A stretch of DNA of 50,188 nucleotides from an uncultured Ruminococcus sp. (GCA_900544395.1 UQVC01000016.1:1-50188); one strand, 5' to 3'; counted from the stretch's first letter, positions 17,131-26,878 are shown. A program made the numbers and translations. Notes: generated by a model from the letters alone, not told the origin.

Positions 17131-17613
17131 ATGACAATGGAACAGGAAAAAGTGCAGGGAATGCTGAAGCAGAAATTAAAAGAAAAAGGTCTCAAAGTGA
17201 CAAAACAAAGACTGGCTGTTTTACAGACCCTGGCAAAGTATCCCGGATCCCATCTGGCGGCAGAAGAACTTTTTGAGCTGATGCACAAGGAGTATCCGGA
17301 GATCGGACTTGCGACGATATACCGCACACTGCAGCTTTTGCATGAGATGCAGCTGATCGACAGCATCCATCTCAATGACGGGTGTGTCAGATATGAGATG
17401 GGACATGTGTTTGAAGAAGATTCCAGACACAGTCATCACCACCTGATCTGTCAGGCGTGTGGACGTGTGATCCCATTTACGGATGATCTGCTGGAGGAGC
17501 TGGAGGCTCACATTGAGGCAGAAACCGGATTTCAGGTACTGGACCATGAGTTAAAGGTTTATGGACGGTGTCGGGAATGTGCAGAGACTTCCATGCGGAA
17601 AGAGAATACATAA
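17131..17613 (+). CDS. Fur family transcriptional regulator (Fur/PerR type)
   Basis: A 160-residue Fur-family repressor: winged helix with ATIYRTLQLLHEM, then a dimerisation domain with the histidine-rich HSHHHLICQACG and C-terminal CRECAE, which give the two CxxC pairs of the structural zinc site. Whether it senses iron, peroxide or zinc cannot be settled by eye; the position after DUF1292 and before rnj is common for a Fur/PerR homolog in Clostridia. GGGGAAG precedes the ATG at 17131. Confidence 0.9.
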   Translation: MTMEQEKVQGMLKQKLKEKGLKVTKQRLAVLQTLAKYPGSHLAAEELFELMHKEYPEIGLATIYRTLQLLHEMQLIDSIHLNDGCVRYEMGHVFEEDSRHSHHHLICQACGRVIPFTDDLLEELEAHIEAETGFQVLDHELKVYGRCRECAETSMRKENT

Positions 17614-17636
17614 AAACACATGGAGGTGTATATTTT

Positions 17637-19301
17637 TTGAAGAAAGAGAATCGTGGAAAATTAAAAATTATTCCGCTGGGCGGACTGGAACAGATCGGGA
17701 TGAATATCACCGCGTTCGAGTATGAAGACAGCATTATCGTGGTAGACTGCGGACTTGCATTTCCGGAAGATGATATGCTGGGAATCGATCTGGTGATCCC
17801 GGATGTGACATATCTGAAGGACAACGCATCCAAAGTCAAAGGATTTGTGATCACTCATGGTCATGAAGACCATATCGGAGCGCTGCCGTATGTATTAAAA
17901 GAGATCAATCTTCCCATTTATACAACAAAACTGACAATGGGAATTATCGAGAACAAATTAAAAGAACACAATCTGCTTCGTACGACAAAACGGAAAGTCG
18001 TACGTCACGGACAGTCCATCAATCTGGGACAGTTCCGGATCGAGTTTATCAAGACAAACCACAGCATTCAGGATGCTTCTGCACTGGCGATTTATTCACC
18101 GGCAGGAACAGTGGTGCACACCGGAGACTTTAAGGTGGATTATACACCGGTATTTGGAGATGCCATTGATCTGCAGCGGTTTGCAGAGATCGGAAAGAAA
18201 GGGGTACTGGCGCTGATGTCGGACAGTACCAATGCAGAGCGCAAGGGCTTTACCCAGTCAGAGCGTACGGTAGGGATCACGTTTGATCATATTTTTGCAG
18301 AACATCAGAATACCAGGATCATCATTGCGACTTTTGCATCCAATGTAGACCGTGTACAGCAGATCATCAACTCTGCGTACAAGTACGGCAGAAAAGTCGT
18401 AGTAGAAGGACGCAGTATGGTCAATATCATTACGACGGCATCCGAACTTGGATATTTGAATGTGCCGGAGAATACCTTGATCGAGATCGATCAGCTGAAG
18501 AATTATCCGCCGGAGAAGACGGTTCTGATCACAACAGGAAGCCAGGGAGAATCCATGGCGGCTCTGTCCAGAATGGCGGGGGATGTGCATCGAAAAGTAA
18601 CCATCCAGCCAAATGATACGATCATTTTCAGTTCCAATCCGATCCCGGGAAATGAAAAGGCAGTCTCCCGTGTGATCAATGAGCTTTCATCGAAAGGCGC
18701 AAATGTTATTTTCCAGGATGCACATGTTTCCGGACATGCCTGTCAGGAAGAATTAAAGCTGATCTACTCTCTGGTAAAACCAAAATACGCGATTCCGGTG
18801 CATGGCGAATATCGTCATTTAAAAGCAAATGCAGAGATCGCACAGTCTCTTGGCATACCAAAGGAGAATATCTTTATCATTCAGAGCGGAGATGTGATGG
18901 AGGTCAGTGAGACAGAAGCAAAGGTTGTAGATAAAGTTCATACAGGAGCCATCCTTGTGGATGGTCTTGGTGTTGGAGATGTAGGAAATATTGTTTTGCG
19001 TGACAGACAGCATCTGGCAGAAGACGGAATCCTGATCGTAGTCCTGACTCTGGAAAAGGGAAGCAACCGACTGCTGGCAGGACCGGATATTGTTTCCCGT
19101 GGATTTGTCTATGTAAGAGAGTCTGAAGGTCTGATGGAAGAAGCAAGAAAAGTAGTCACAGACAGCCTGGATAAATGTCTCTCCGGAAGACATGCAGACT
19201 GGAATAAGATCAAGATGACGATTCGTGACACGATGAATGATTTTATCTGGAAAAAGACAAAGAGAAGACCAATGGTCATTCCGATTATAATGGATGTGTA
19301 A
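17637..19301 (+). CDS. rnj: Ribonuclease J
   Basis: RNase J (554 residues) is the 5'-3' exonuclease and endonuclease central to RNA decay in Firmicutes. It is a metallo-beta-lactamase/beta-CASP enzyme: KIIPLGGLEQIGMN at the N-terminus, the zinc motif H74-x-H76-x-D78-H79, HTGDFKVDYTP, the beta-CASP VEGRSM block and the C-terminal VHGEYRH motif. The only start fitting the family N-terminus is TTG at 17637, ten bases after TGGAGG (17621-17626). Confidence 0.93.
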   Translation: MKKENRGKLKIIPLGGLEQIGMNITAFEYEDSIIVVDCGLAFPEDDMLGIDLVIPDVTYLKDNASKVKGFVITHGHEDHIGALPYVLKEINLPIYTTKLTMGIIENKLKEHNLLRTTKRKVVRHGQSINLGQFRIEFIKTNHSIQDASALAIYSPAGTVVHTGDFKVDYTPVFGDAIDLQRFAEIGKKGVLALMSDSTNAERKGFTQSERTVGITFDHIFAEHQNTRIIIATFASNVDRVQQIINSAYKYGRKVVVEGRSMVNIITTASELGYLNVPENTLIEIDQLKNYPPEKTVLITTGSQGESMAALSRMAGDVHRKVTIQPNDTIIFSSNPIPGNEKAVSRVINELSSKGANVIFQDAHVSGHACQEELKLIYSLVKPKYAIPVHGEYRHLKANAEIAQSLGIPKENIFIIQSGDVMEVSETEAKVVDKVHTGAILVDGLGVGDVGNIVLRDRQHLAEDGILIVVLTLEKGSNRLLAGPDIVSRGFVYVRESEGLMEEARKVVTDSLDKCLSGRHADWNKIKMTIRDTMNDFIWKKTKRRPMVIPIIMDV

Positions 19302-19304
19302 GAT

Positions 19305-19958
19305 ATGATAGTAGATGAACGTATCGTGACATTCATCAATTCGTTAGAGACAGAGAACAGTGAAATACTGGAAGCCATAGAACAGGAGGCTCTGAGCACC
19401 TATGTGCCGATCATCCGAAAGGAAATGCAGAGCTTCCTGAAAGTGCTTCTGAAAATCCAAAAACCTATGTGCATCCTGGAAGTAGGGACCGCAGTAGGTT
19501 TCTCTGCGTTATTGATGAGTGAAGCGGCACCAAAAGGGTGCAGGATCACAACGATTGAAAATTACGAAAAGAGAATCCCCATTGCCCGGGAGAATTTCAG
19601 GCGGGCAGGGAAAGCAGAACAGATCACCTTGATCGAAGGAGACGCCATGGAGGTGCTCAAAACACTGGAAGGGCAGTTTGACTTTATTTTTATGGATGCT
19701 GCAAAAGGGCAGTATATCCGGTATCTGCCGGAAGTGCTCAGGCTGCTTTGTCCGGGAGGGACTCTTGTGACGGATAATGTACTGCAGGACGGGGACATCA
19801 TTGAGTCCCGGTTTGCGGTAGAGCGGAGAAACCGGACCATTCATGCCAGAATGCGGGAGTATCTGTACGAATTAAAACATCAGGAACTGCTGACCACATC
19901 GATCCTCCCGCTGGGAGACGGCGTGGCGGTCAGTGTGAAGAAACAGGAAGGAGAATAA
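19305..19958 (+). CDS. trmR: tRNA 5-hydroxyuridine methyltransferase TrmR
   Basis: A 217-residue class I O-methyltransferase similar to Bacillus YrrM (TrmR), which methylates 5-hydroxyuridine at tRNA position 34 to give 5-methoxyuridine. SAM motif I is ILEVGTAVGFSALLM, the acidic loop ITTIENYE, and the metal-linked FIFMDAAKGQY and VTDNVLQDGD segments are typical of the family. It sits three bases after rnj and one base before a U32 peptidase-family gene, the partner needed to make the hydroxyl group. Confidence 0.88.
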   Translation: MIVDERIVTFINSLETENSEILEAIEQEALSTYVPIIRKEMQSFLKVLLKIQKPMCILEVGTAVGFSALLMSEAAPKGCRITTIENYEKRIPIARENFRRAGKAEQITLIEGDAMEVLKTLEGQFDFIFMDAAKGQYIRYLPEVLRLLCPGGTLVTDNVLQDGDIIESRFAVERRNRTIHARMREYLYELKHQELLTTSILPLGDGVAVSVKKQEGE

Positions 19959-19959
19959 G

Positions 19960-21213
19960 ATGGCGAGACATCCTGAACTTTTGATTCCGGCGAGCAGTCT
20001 GGAAGTATTAAAGACCGCTGTTATTTTTGGCGCAGATGCGGTTTATATCGGCGGGGAAGCGTTTGGGCTTCGGGCAAAGGCAAAGAATTTTTCCATGGAA
20101 GATATGAAAGAAGGAATTGCATTTGCACACGCACATGATGTCAAAGTATATGTGACAGCGAATATCCTGGCTCACAATGAGGACCTGCCGGGAGTGCGCA
20201 AGTATTTTGAAGAACTCAGAGAAATCAAGCCGGATGCGCTGATCATTGCGGATCCGGGAGTGTTTGAGATTGCAAAAGAGGTGTGCCCGGAGATTGAGCG
20301 TCATATCAGTACACAGGCAAACAACACAAATTACGGAACTTATAATTTCTGGTACAGACAGGGAGCAAGTCGTGTTGTATCCGCGCGGGAATTATCTCTG
20401 GAAGAGATCAAAGAACTGCGTGCGAATATTCCGGAAGATCTGGAGATTGAGACGTTTGTACATGGGGCGATGTGCATTTCTTATTCCGGAAGATGCCTGC
20501 TGAGCAATTATTTTACCGGAAGAGATGCCAACAGAGGCGCATGCACCCATCCATGCCGCTGGAAATATGCGGTGGTAGAAGAAAAGAGACCGGGAGAATA
20601 TCTGCCCGTTTATGAGAATGAAAGAGGTACGTATATCTTTAACTCCAAAGATCTTTGTATGATCCAGTATATTCCGGAGCTTCTGGAGGCAGGAATCGAC
20701 AGTCTGAAGATCGAAGGCCGTATGAAAACAGCGCTTTATGTAGCTACAGTTGCCAGAACTTACAGAAAAGCAATTGATGATTACCAGAAAGATCCAGAGT
20801 TGTACAAGAAAAATATGCCGTGGTATCTGGAGCAGATTTCCAATTGTACCTATCGTCAGTTTACGACCGGATTTTTCTTTGGAAAGCCGGATGAGACGAC
20901 TCAGATTTATGACAGCAACACGTATGTCAAAGAATATACGTATCTGGGAATTGTAGGAGAAGTCAAAGACGGGCTGTGCAGGATCGAGCAGCGCAACAAA
21001 TTCTCTGTCGGAGAGACTATTGAGATCATGAAGCCAAACGGAGAGAATGTAGAAGTACAGGTGGAGAAGATCTTCAATGAAGACGGCGAGGAGCAGGAGA
21101 GCGCTCCTCACTCCAAACAGGTATTATATGTTGCACTGAGTCAGGATGCACAGCAGTATGATATTTTAAGAAGAGCAGAAAAAGCGGACGAAACGAAGGC
21201 TTTGTGTGAATAA
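19960..21213 (+). CDS. U32 peptidase family protein, probable tRNA U34 hydroxylation enzyme (TrhP-like)
   Basis: A 417-residue U32-family protein: ELLIPASSLEVLKTAVIFGADAVYIGG at the start, the FVHGAMCISYSGRCLLSNY block and ACTHPCRW give the conserved cysteines, likely for an Fe-S cluster. The family was named for peptidases, but RlhA, TrhP and relatives hydroxylate RNA bases. TrhP makes 5-hydroxyuridine at tRNA U34 using prephenate-derived chemistry, and TrmR methylates the product. The trmR-U32 pair here supports that role. Confidence 0.85.
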   Translation: MARHPELLIPASSLEVLKTAVIFGADAVYIGGEAFGLRAKAKNFSMEDMKEGIAFAHAHDVKVYVTANILAHNEDLPGVRKYFEELREIKPDALIIADPGVFEIAKEVCPEIERHISTQANNTNYGTYNFWYRQGASRVVSARELSLEEIKELRANIPEDLEIETFVHGAMCISYSGRCLLSNYFTGRDANRGACTHPCRWKYAVVEEKRPGEYLPVYENERGTYIFNSKDLCMIQYIPELLEAGIDSLKIEGRMKTALYVATVARTYRKAIDDYQKDPELYKKNMPWYLEQISNCTYRQFTTGFFFGKPDETTQIYDSNTYVKEYTYLGIVGEVKDGLCRIEQRNKFSVGETIEIMKPNGENVEVQVEKIFNEDGEEQESAPHSKQVLYVALSQDAQQYDILRRAEKADETKALCE

Positions 21214-21241
21214 TCCATCAAAAAACAGTGGAGGATGTGAA

Positions 21242-21865
21242 TTATTCTGCGAAAAATGAACGCAGTTTTTCTACCGCGCTTTTTTCAATCCGGGATACAT
21301 AAGAGCGGGAGATTCCCAGTTGTCTGGCGACTTCCCGCTGTGTGTATTCCTCTCCGCCGTAAAGTCCATAGCGCATTTTTAAAACGAGTTTTTCCCTTTG
21401 GGAGAGCTCGTTTTCTACTTTTTCATACAGTTTATGAATGTTTTCTTTTAAATGTACACGTTCGGGGATATCCTCTTCGTCTGTTTCAATGATGTCGTAC
21501 AGTTTGATCTCATTGCCTTCCCGGTCAGTGCCGATGGGTTCATACAGAGAGATGTCTTTGGAAGATTTTTTGCGGATCCGCAAATGCATCAGGATTTCAT
21601 TTTCTACGCATTTGGAGGCGTAAGCGGCAAGGCGGTTGCCTTTTTGGGGATCAAAGGTAACGATGGCTTTGATCAGACCGATCGTGCCGATGGAGATCAG
21701 ATCTTCCGGATCTTCGTCTACGGATTGATATTTTTTGATCACATGTGCAACGAGCCGCAGATTCCGTTCAATCAGAATGTGTTTTGCCTGCAGGTCACCC
21801 TCGGTATATTTTTGGATATATTCTTTTTCTTCGGAAGGAGTGAGGGGATTTGGAAATGATTTCAA
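21242..21865 (-). CDS. sigK: Sporulation-type RNA polymerase sigma factor SigK
   Basis: A 207-residue sigma-70 family protein closest to SigK, the late mother-cell sporulation factor. Region 2 (RNLRLVAHVIKKYQSVDEDPEDLISIGTIG is its conserved part), ENEILMHLRIRKKSSKDISLYEPIG and the region 4 helix-turn-helix YTQREVARQLGISRSYVSRIEKSA are all present. It begins MKSFPNPL from a TTG codon, with no hydrophobic pro-sequence as in Bacillus pro-SigK, and is not interrupted by a skin element. A GAGGTG ribosome binding site lies upstream. It is transcribed opposite to both neighbours. Confidence 0.85.
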   Translation of the reverse strand: MKSFPNPLTPSEEKEYIQKYTEGDLQAKHILIERNLRLVAHVIKKYQSVDEDPEDLISIGTIGLIKAIVTFDPQKGNRLAAYASKCVENEILMHLRIRKKSSKDISLYEPIGTDREGNEIKLYDIIETDEEDIPERVHLKENIHKLYEKVENELSQREKLVLKMRYGLYGGEEYTQREVARQLGISRSYVSRIEKSAVEKLRSFFAE

Positions 21866-21972
21866 GACAGCACCTCAAAGCACATTTGATAACAGTGTAT
21901 GTAAACAGCCGGGAATTTGTGCTTTTCCATCTGAAAAAGCAGAGAATCGAGAATCAAAGAAGGAAAAAAGAG

Positions 21973-22058
21973 TTGACAGAAGACGGCAAAGAGAGCTATA
22001 GTAAGACTACATTCTCAGAGCAATCGCTCTGGATCAAGATTCAAGGGCCGGATCGGCC
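21973..22058 (+). promoter_or_regulatory. Promoter and two leader hairpins upstream of comM
   Basis: TTGACA (21973-21978), 18-bp spacer, TATAGT (21997-22002). The predicted transcript starts near 22009 and soon folds into CAGAGC-AATC-GCTCTG (22016-22031) and GGCCG-GAT-CGGCC (22046-22058); T-rich sequence follows. The start codon is at 22144. Confidence 0.55.
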
Positions 22059-22143
22059 GGAATATCCAAGATTTATTTTTGAACAAAAGAACAGCAGTCA
22101 GGTGGTGGACTGAAGGTACAGACTTTTGGAAATGGAGTACAAT

Positions 22144-23676
22144 ATGAGTTTTTGTTCCGTGTTATCGGCAGCAGTGGTCGGGCTGCGGGTAGAGTTTATC
22201 CATGTGGAAGCAGATGTCAGCAATGGTCTGCCTGTTTTTCATATGGTTGGATATTTATCTTCCGAGGTGAAAGAGGCAGCAGAACGTGTGAGAACAGCAA
22301 TCCGTAACAGTGGGGTTTCGATGCCTGCCAAACGGATCGTGGTGAATTTATCTCCGGCCAATGTCAGGAAGAGGGGAGCTGCGTTCGATCTTCCGATTGC
22401 CGTTGCGATCATGAGTTCTTTAGGGCAGCAGATTTTGCCGGCTTTTCAGCAGGCATTATTTGTCGGAGAACTGGGGCTGGACGGCAAGATCCTGGAAGTG
22501 CCGGGAGTACTTCCGATCGTGATGGAAGCTAAAAAAGCGGGGATTTTACGCTGCGTGGTTCCCAAGTGTAATGCAGCGGAAGGGGCATTGGTAGAAGGAA
22601 TGGAAGTGATCGGGGTGGAGAGTCTGACACAGCTTGGAAATGTGTTGTCAGGACAGGAAGCACCTCAAATCGAACGATATCATCATTCGAAAAAGAAAAA
22701 TGGGACAGGAAAGAGGGCAGACTTTTGTGAGATGCAGGGACAGGCAGCAGTGAAACGGGCGGCAGAAATTGCTGTAGCAGGCGGACACAATCTGCTGTTG
22801 ATCGGACCTCCGGGAAGCGGAAAGACCATGGCAGCAGAACGGATCGCAGGAATCCTCCCGCCCATGACTTTGGAAGAAAGCATGGAAATCACAAAAATAT
22901 ACAGCATTACAAAAATGTTGGATCCCAGGGAACCGTTGGTTGACAGGCGGCCGTTTCGCAGTGTCCATCATACAGCTACAAGAGCAGCTTTGTCTGGAGG
23001 GGGTATGATCCCGGCTCCGGGCGAGATCACTCTGGCACATGGAGGGGTTCTCTTTTTGGATGAACTTCCCGAGTTTTCCAAACAGGTACTGGAGGTGCTG
23101 CGTCAGCCGTTGGAAAATCACCAGATGCGGATTTCCAGAACCCATGGAAATTATGTGTTTCCGGCAGATTTTATTTTGATCGCAGCGATGAATCCCTGTC
23201 CCTGCGGATGTTATCCGGATATGCAGAAATGCACTTGTACACCGACTCAGATCCAAAATTATCTGGGGCGGATCAGTCAGCCCTTTCTGGATCGGATCGA
23301 TCTGTGCGTAGAAGCGCCGAAAGTGGAATATCAGGCATTGACGATGCCAAGTCAGGAAGAAAGTTCTGAGAAGATACGGGAGAGGGTATGCCGTGTCCGG
23401 GAACTTCAGGCGGTACGTTATCAACATTTTGCATACACCGTGAATGCCCGTATGGATCAGAAAGATCTGCAGCAATTCTGCCAGTTGGGAGAGGCGGAAG
23501 AGGCGATGATGAAGCAGGCATTTGTCCGGTTTGGGTTTACGGCAAGGACGTATCATAAAGTACTGAAAGTGGCAAGAACGATCGCAGACCTTGCAGGGAG
23601 CGAAATGATCCAGACTTCTCATTTGTGCGAGGCCATCGGATACCGCACACCGGATAAAAAGTACTGGAAAAGATAG
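22144..23676 (+). CDS. comM: YifB family Mg-chelatase-like AAA+ ATPase (ComM)
   Basis: A 510-residue protein with an N-terminal Lon-protease-like fold (GLPVFHMVGYLSSEVKEAAERVR), an AAA+ ATPase of the Mg-chelatase type with Walker A GPPGSGKT and Walker B LFLDELPEF, a cysteine-rich insert (MNPCPCGCYPDMQKCTC), and a C-terminal helical domain. ComM is a branch-migration helicase that aids integration of incoming DNA in natural transformation. The next gene is dprA, also a transformation factor. Several starts are possible; GGAG at 22134-22137 favours 22144. Confidence 0.92.
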   Translation: MSFCSVLSAAVVGLRVEFIHVEADVSNGLPVFHMVGYLSSEVKEAAERVRTAIRNSGVSMPAKRIVVNLSPANVRKRGAAFDLPIAVAIMSSLGQQILPAFQQALFVGELGLDGKILEVPGVLPIVMEAKKAGILRCVVPKCNAAEGALVEGMEVIGVESLTQLGNVLSGQEAPQIERYHHSKKKNGTGKRADFCEMQGQAAVKRAAEIAVAGGHNLLLIGPPGSGKTMAAERIAGILPPMTLEESMEITKIYSITKMLDPREPLVDRRPFRSVHHTATRAALSGGGMIPAPGEITLAHGGVLFLDELPEFSKQVLEVLRQPLENHQMRISRTHGNYVFPADFILIAAMNPCPCGCYPDMQKCTCTPTQIQNYLGRISQPFLDRIDLCVEAPKVEYQALTMPSQEESSEKIRERVCRVRELQAVRYQHFAYTVNARMDQKDLQQFCQLGEAEEAMMKQAFVRFGFTARTYHKVLKVARTIADLAGSEMIQTSHLCEAIGYRTPDKKYWKR

Positions 23677-23687
23677 GAGGCAGCGCA

Positions 23688-24770
23688 ATGAAATATGAAT
23701 ATTGGTTTGCAGGGATCAAAGGTGTGTCAGATCAGAAAAAAATCCGATTAAAAGAAGCATTTTCTTCGGCAGAAAGCATTTATTATATAGAAGAAACAGC
23801 GTTAAGACAAAGAAAGATTTTGACCGAGAAAGAAATGGAATGTGTGATGCAGGCAAAGCGTCAACAAGATTTGGAAGAACAGCTGAATGCGTTCAAAGAG
23901 CAGAATATCCAGGCAGTGTTCTGGGGGCAGAGGGGATATCCTAGTCGTCTGCAGAAAATCTATGATCCGCCGTATGCTGTGTATTATCAGGGGAATCTCC
24001 CGAAAGAAACGGGATGCTGTATTGCCATTGTGGGGGCGCGCAATTGCACCCCATATGGGGAAAAATATGCCCTGGAATATGGAAGAAAACTGGCAGAAGC
24101 AGGAGTCCAGATTATCAGCGGTCTGGCAAGAGGAGTGGACGGACTTGGACAGAGAGGTGCGCTGCTGGGGAATGGGCACACATTTGCAGTGTTGGGCAGT
24201 GGTGCGGATGTCTGTTATCCAAGAGAACATATGGGATTATATCAGGATATTTTGGATCAGGAGGGAGGGATCCTTTCGGAACTTTTGCCCGGTACTCCTC
24301 CGCTTCCGCAGCATTTTCCAAGACGAAACCGGATCATCAGCGCCTTGTCGGATGTGGTGCTTGTGATGGAGGCAAGGGAGCGCAGCGGTTCTTTGATCAC
24401 AGCGGATCTGGCATTGGAGCAGGGGAAGGATGTGTATGCGCTTCCGGGACCGGTCAACAGCAGTCTGAGCCAGGGATGCAATCGTCTGATCGCACAGGGG
24501 GCAGGGATTTTACTGAGTCCGGAAGAATTATTAAAAGAACTGCAGATAGAATATGAGGCAGCAGGGGAAAAACCAGACAAAAATAAAAAAGTGCTTGAAA
24601 GTCATGAATATATGGTGTATAGTTGTGTCGGTCTGTATCCAAAGAGCGCAGGACAGCTGATCGAGGAGACGAAGCTGTATCCGGAAGAAGTTCTTCGGAT
24701 TTTAGTATCTTTGGAATTACAGGGATATATCAGAGAAATCTCAAAAAATTATTATATAAAAGTGAAATGA
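23688..24770 (+). CDS. dprA: DNA-processing protein DprA
   Basis: DprA (360 residues) loads RecA onto imported single strands. The Rossmann core shows VGARNCTPYGEKYA, SGLARGVDGLGQRGAL, FAVLGSGADVCYPREH and PRRNRIISALSDVVLVMEA, all diagnostic for the family. An N-terminal helical (SAM-like) region and a C-terminal winged-helix-like domain (YPEEVLRILVSLELQGYI) flank it. AGGAGG at 23675-23680 gives the start. The comM-dprA-topA order is common in Firmicutes. Confidence 0.94.
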   Translation: MKYEYWFAGIKGVSDQKKIRLKEAFSSAESIYYIEETALRQRKILTEKEMECVMQAKRQQDLEEQLNAFKEQNIQAVFWGQRGYPSRLQKIYDPPYAVYYQGNLPKETGCCIAIVGARNCTPYGEKYALEYGRKLAEAGVQIISGLARGVDGLGQRGALLGNGHTFAVLGSGADVCYPREHMGLYQDILDQEGGILSELLPGTPPLPQHFPRRNRIISALSDVVLVMEARERSGSLITADLALEQGKDVYALPGPVNSSLSQGCNRLIAQGAGILLSPEELLKELQIEYEAAGEKPDKNKKVLESHEYMVYSCVGLYPKSAGQLIEETKLYPEEVLRILVSLELQGYIREISKNYYIKVK

Positions 24771-24805
24771 AGGCGCAGAATGCGCCGGATGGAGGAAGTA
24801 TTTCA

Positions 24806-26878
24806 ATGGCACATTATCTGGTAATCGTGGAGTCACCGGCGAAAGTGAAGACGATCAAAAAATTTCTGGGAAAGAACTATACAGTAGCGGCATCAAACGG
24901 GCATGTCAGAGATCTGCCGAAAAGTCAGCTGGGAATAGATGTAGAGCATGACTTTGAGCCGAAATATATTACCATTCGCGGAAAAGGGGAAATTTTGGCA
25001 AATTTAAGAAAAGAGGCCAAAAAAGCAGACAAAGTGTATCTGGCAACCGACCCTGACCGGGAGGGAGAGGCAATCTCGTGGCATCTGGCAACGGCGCTGA
25101 AACTGGATGAGAAAAAAATGCGTCGTATTACATTCAATGAGATCACGAAAAATGCGGTCAAAGCTTCTTTAAAAGCACCGAGAGACATTGATATGGATCT
25201 GGTAGATGCACAGCAGGCAAGACGTGTTCTGGACCGAATGGTGGGATACCGGATCAGTCCTCTTTTGTGGGCAAAGGTAAAACGAGGATTAAGTGCCGGA
25301 AGAGTTCAGTCTGTGGCGCTTCGTATCATTGCGGACCGGGAGGAAGAAATCAATGCATTCATTCCGGAAGAATACTGGAGTCTGGATGCCATTTTAAAAG
25401 TCAAAGGGGAAAAAAGGCCGCTGACAGCCAAGTTTTACGGAACGGAGAAACATAAGATGACCATCCATTCCAAAGAGGAACTGGATGAGATCTTGCAGGC
25501 GTTGGAAACAGCGACATATGAAGTAAAGGACATCAAAAAAGGAGAACGCATCCGAAGAGCACCGCTTCCGTTTACGACCAGTACCCTGCAGCAGGAGGCA
25601 GCCAAAGTGCTGAATTTTGGAACGCAGAAGACCATGCGGATCGCCCAGCAGTTATATGAAGGAATCGATGTCAAGGGAAGTGGAACGATCGGTGTGATTA
25701 CCTATCTGCGTACGGATTCCACTCGAATTTCTGAGGAAGCGGATGCAGCAGCAAGAACATATATCGCAGAGACATATGGCGCAGAATATGCAGCAGCCGG
25801 CGAACAGAACAAGAAAACAGAAAAGAAGATCCAGGATGCGCATGAAGCCATCCGTCCGACGGATATTTCTATGACTCCGGCATCGTTAAAAGATTCTCTT
25901 TCCAGAGACCAGTTCCGGCTGTATCAGCTGATCTGGAAGCGGTTCGCGGCAAGCCGTATGCAGCCGGCCAAATATGAGACGACTTCGGTGAAGATCGGAG
26001 CAGGGGAATACCGGTTTACAGTGGCGACCTCCAAAGTGGCATTTGAAGGATTCCGAACAGTGTATACAGAGGCTGATGAGGAGAAAGAAGTAAGCAATGT
26101 CCTGGTCAATGGACTGAGCATGGATTCCCAACTGACAAAAGAAGAGTTTGATACAAAACAGCATTTTACACAGCCGCCGGCACATTATACAGAGGCTACC
26201 CTGGTAAAAGCACTGGAAGAACTGGGAATTGGACGGCCTAGTACGTATGCTCCGACGATTTCCACAATCCTGGGAAGACGTTATATTACAAAAGAAGCCA
26301 AGAACCTGTACATCACAGAAATCGGTGAAGTCGTAAACAATATTATGAAGCAGTCTTTCCCAAGTATCGTAGATGTCAACTTCACAGCGAATATGGAAGG
26401 GCTTCTGGATATGGTAGAAGAGGGGAAAGTACAGTGGAAAGTTGTTGTCAGCAATTTCTATCCAGATCTGGACGAGGCAGTCAAGACAGCAGAGAAAGAA
26501 CTGGAGAGTGTAAAGATTGAGGACGAAGTGACGGATGTGATCTGCGAAGAGTGTGGAAGAAATATGGTCATCAAATATGGACCTCATGGAAAATTTCTTG
26601 CATGCCCGGGATTCCCGGATTGTCGAAACACCAAACCATATCTGGAGAAAATTGGAGTTCCTTGTCCAATCTGCGGAAAAGAAGTGGTCATCCGCAAGAC
26701 GAAAAAAGGCAGAAAGTATTACGGATGTGAAAATAATCCAGAGTGCGAGTTTATGTCATGGCAGAAGCCATCCAAAGAAAAATGCCCGGAATGCGGCGGA
26801 TATATGGTAGAAAAAGGCAATAAACTGGTCTGTGCAGATGAGCAGTGCGGATATGTTCGGAATTTAAAGAAAAATTAA
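24806..26878 (+). CDS. topA: DNA topoisomerase I (type IA)
   Basis: TopA (690 residues) relaxes negative supercoils. The TOPRIM domain opens the protein (LVIVESPAKVKTIKKFLG, then ATDPDREGEAISWH for the DxD metal site); the catalytic tyrosine is Tyr300 in GVITYLRTDSTRIS. The C-terminus has three zinc-ribbon repeats, each with paired cysteines (CEECGRN...CPGFPDC, CPICGKE...CENNPEC, CPECGGY...CADEQC). The frame is open upstream into dprA; GGAGGAAG before 24806 sets the start. Confidence 0.96.
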   Translation: MAHYLVIVESPAKVKTIKKFLGKNYTVAASNGHVRDLPKSQLGIDVEHDFEPKYITIRGKGEILANLRKEAKKADKVYLATDPDREGEAISWHLATALKLDEKKMRRITFNEITKNAVKASLKAPRDIDMDLVDAQQARRVLDRMVGYRISPLLWAKVKRGLSAGRVQSVALRIIADREEEINAFIPEEYWSLDAILKVKGEKRPLTAKFYGTEKHKMTIHSKEELDEILQALETATYEVKDIKKGERIRRAPLPFTTSTLQQEAAKVLNFGTQKTMRIAQQLYEGIDVKGSGTIGVITYLRTDSTRISEEADAAARTYIAETYGAEYAAAGEQNKKTEKKIQDAHEAIRPTDISMTPASLKDSLSRDQFRLYQLIWKRFAASRMQPAKYETTSVKIGAGEYRFTVATSKVAFEGFRTVYTEADEEKEVSNVLVNGLSMDSQLTKEEFDTKQHFTQPPAHYTEATLVKALEELGIGRPSTYAPTISTILGRRYITKEAKNLYITEIGEVVNNIMKQSFPSIVDVNFTANMEGLLDMVEEGKVQWKVVVSNFYPDLDEAVKTAEKELESVKIEDEVTDVICEECGRNMVIKYGPHGKFLACPGFPDCRNTKPYLEKIGVPCPICGKEVVIRKTKKGRKYYGCENNPECEFMSWQKPSKEKCPECGGYMVEKGNKLVCADEQCGYVRNLKKN

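Noticed and set aside
21850..22113. An 87-codon plus-strand frame between sigK and comM
   Set aside because: It overlaps the sigK start and contains a strong internal promoter (21973-22002); no ribosome binding site or family signal supports it.
22648..23688. A 346-codon frame opposite comM
   Set aside because: Low-complexity shadow with no start signal; comM is well supported by motifs.
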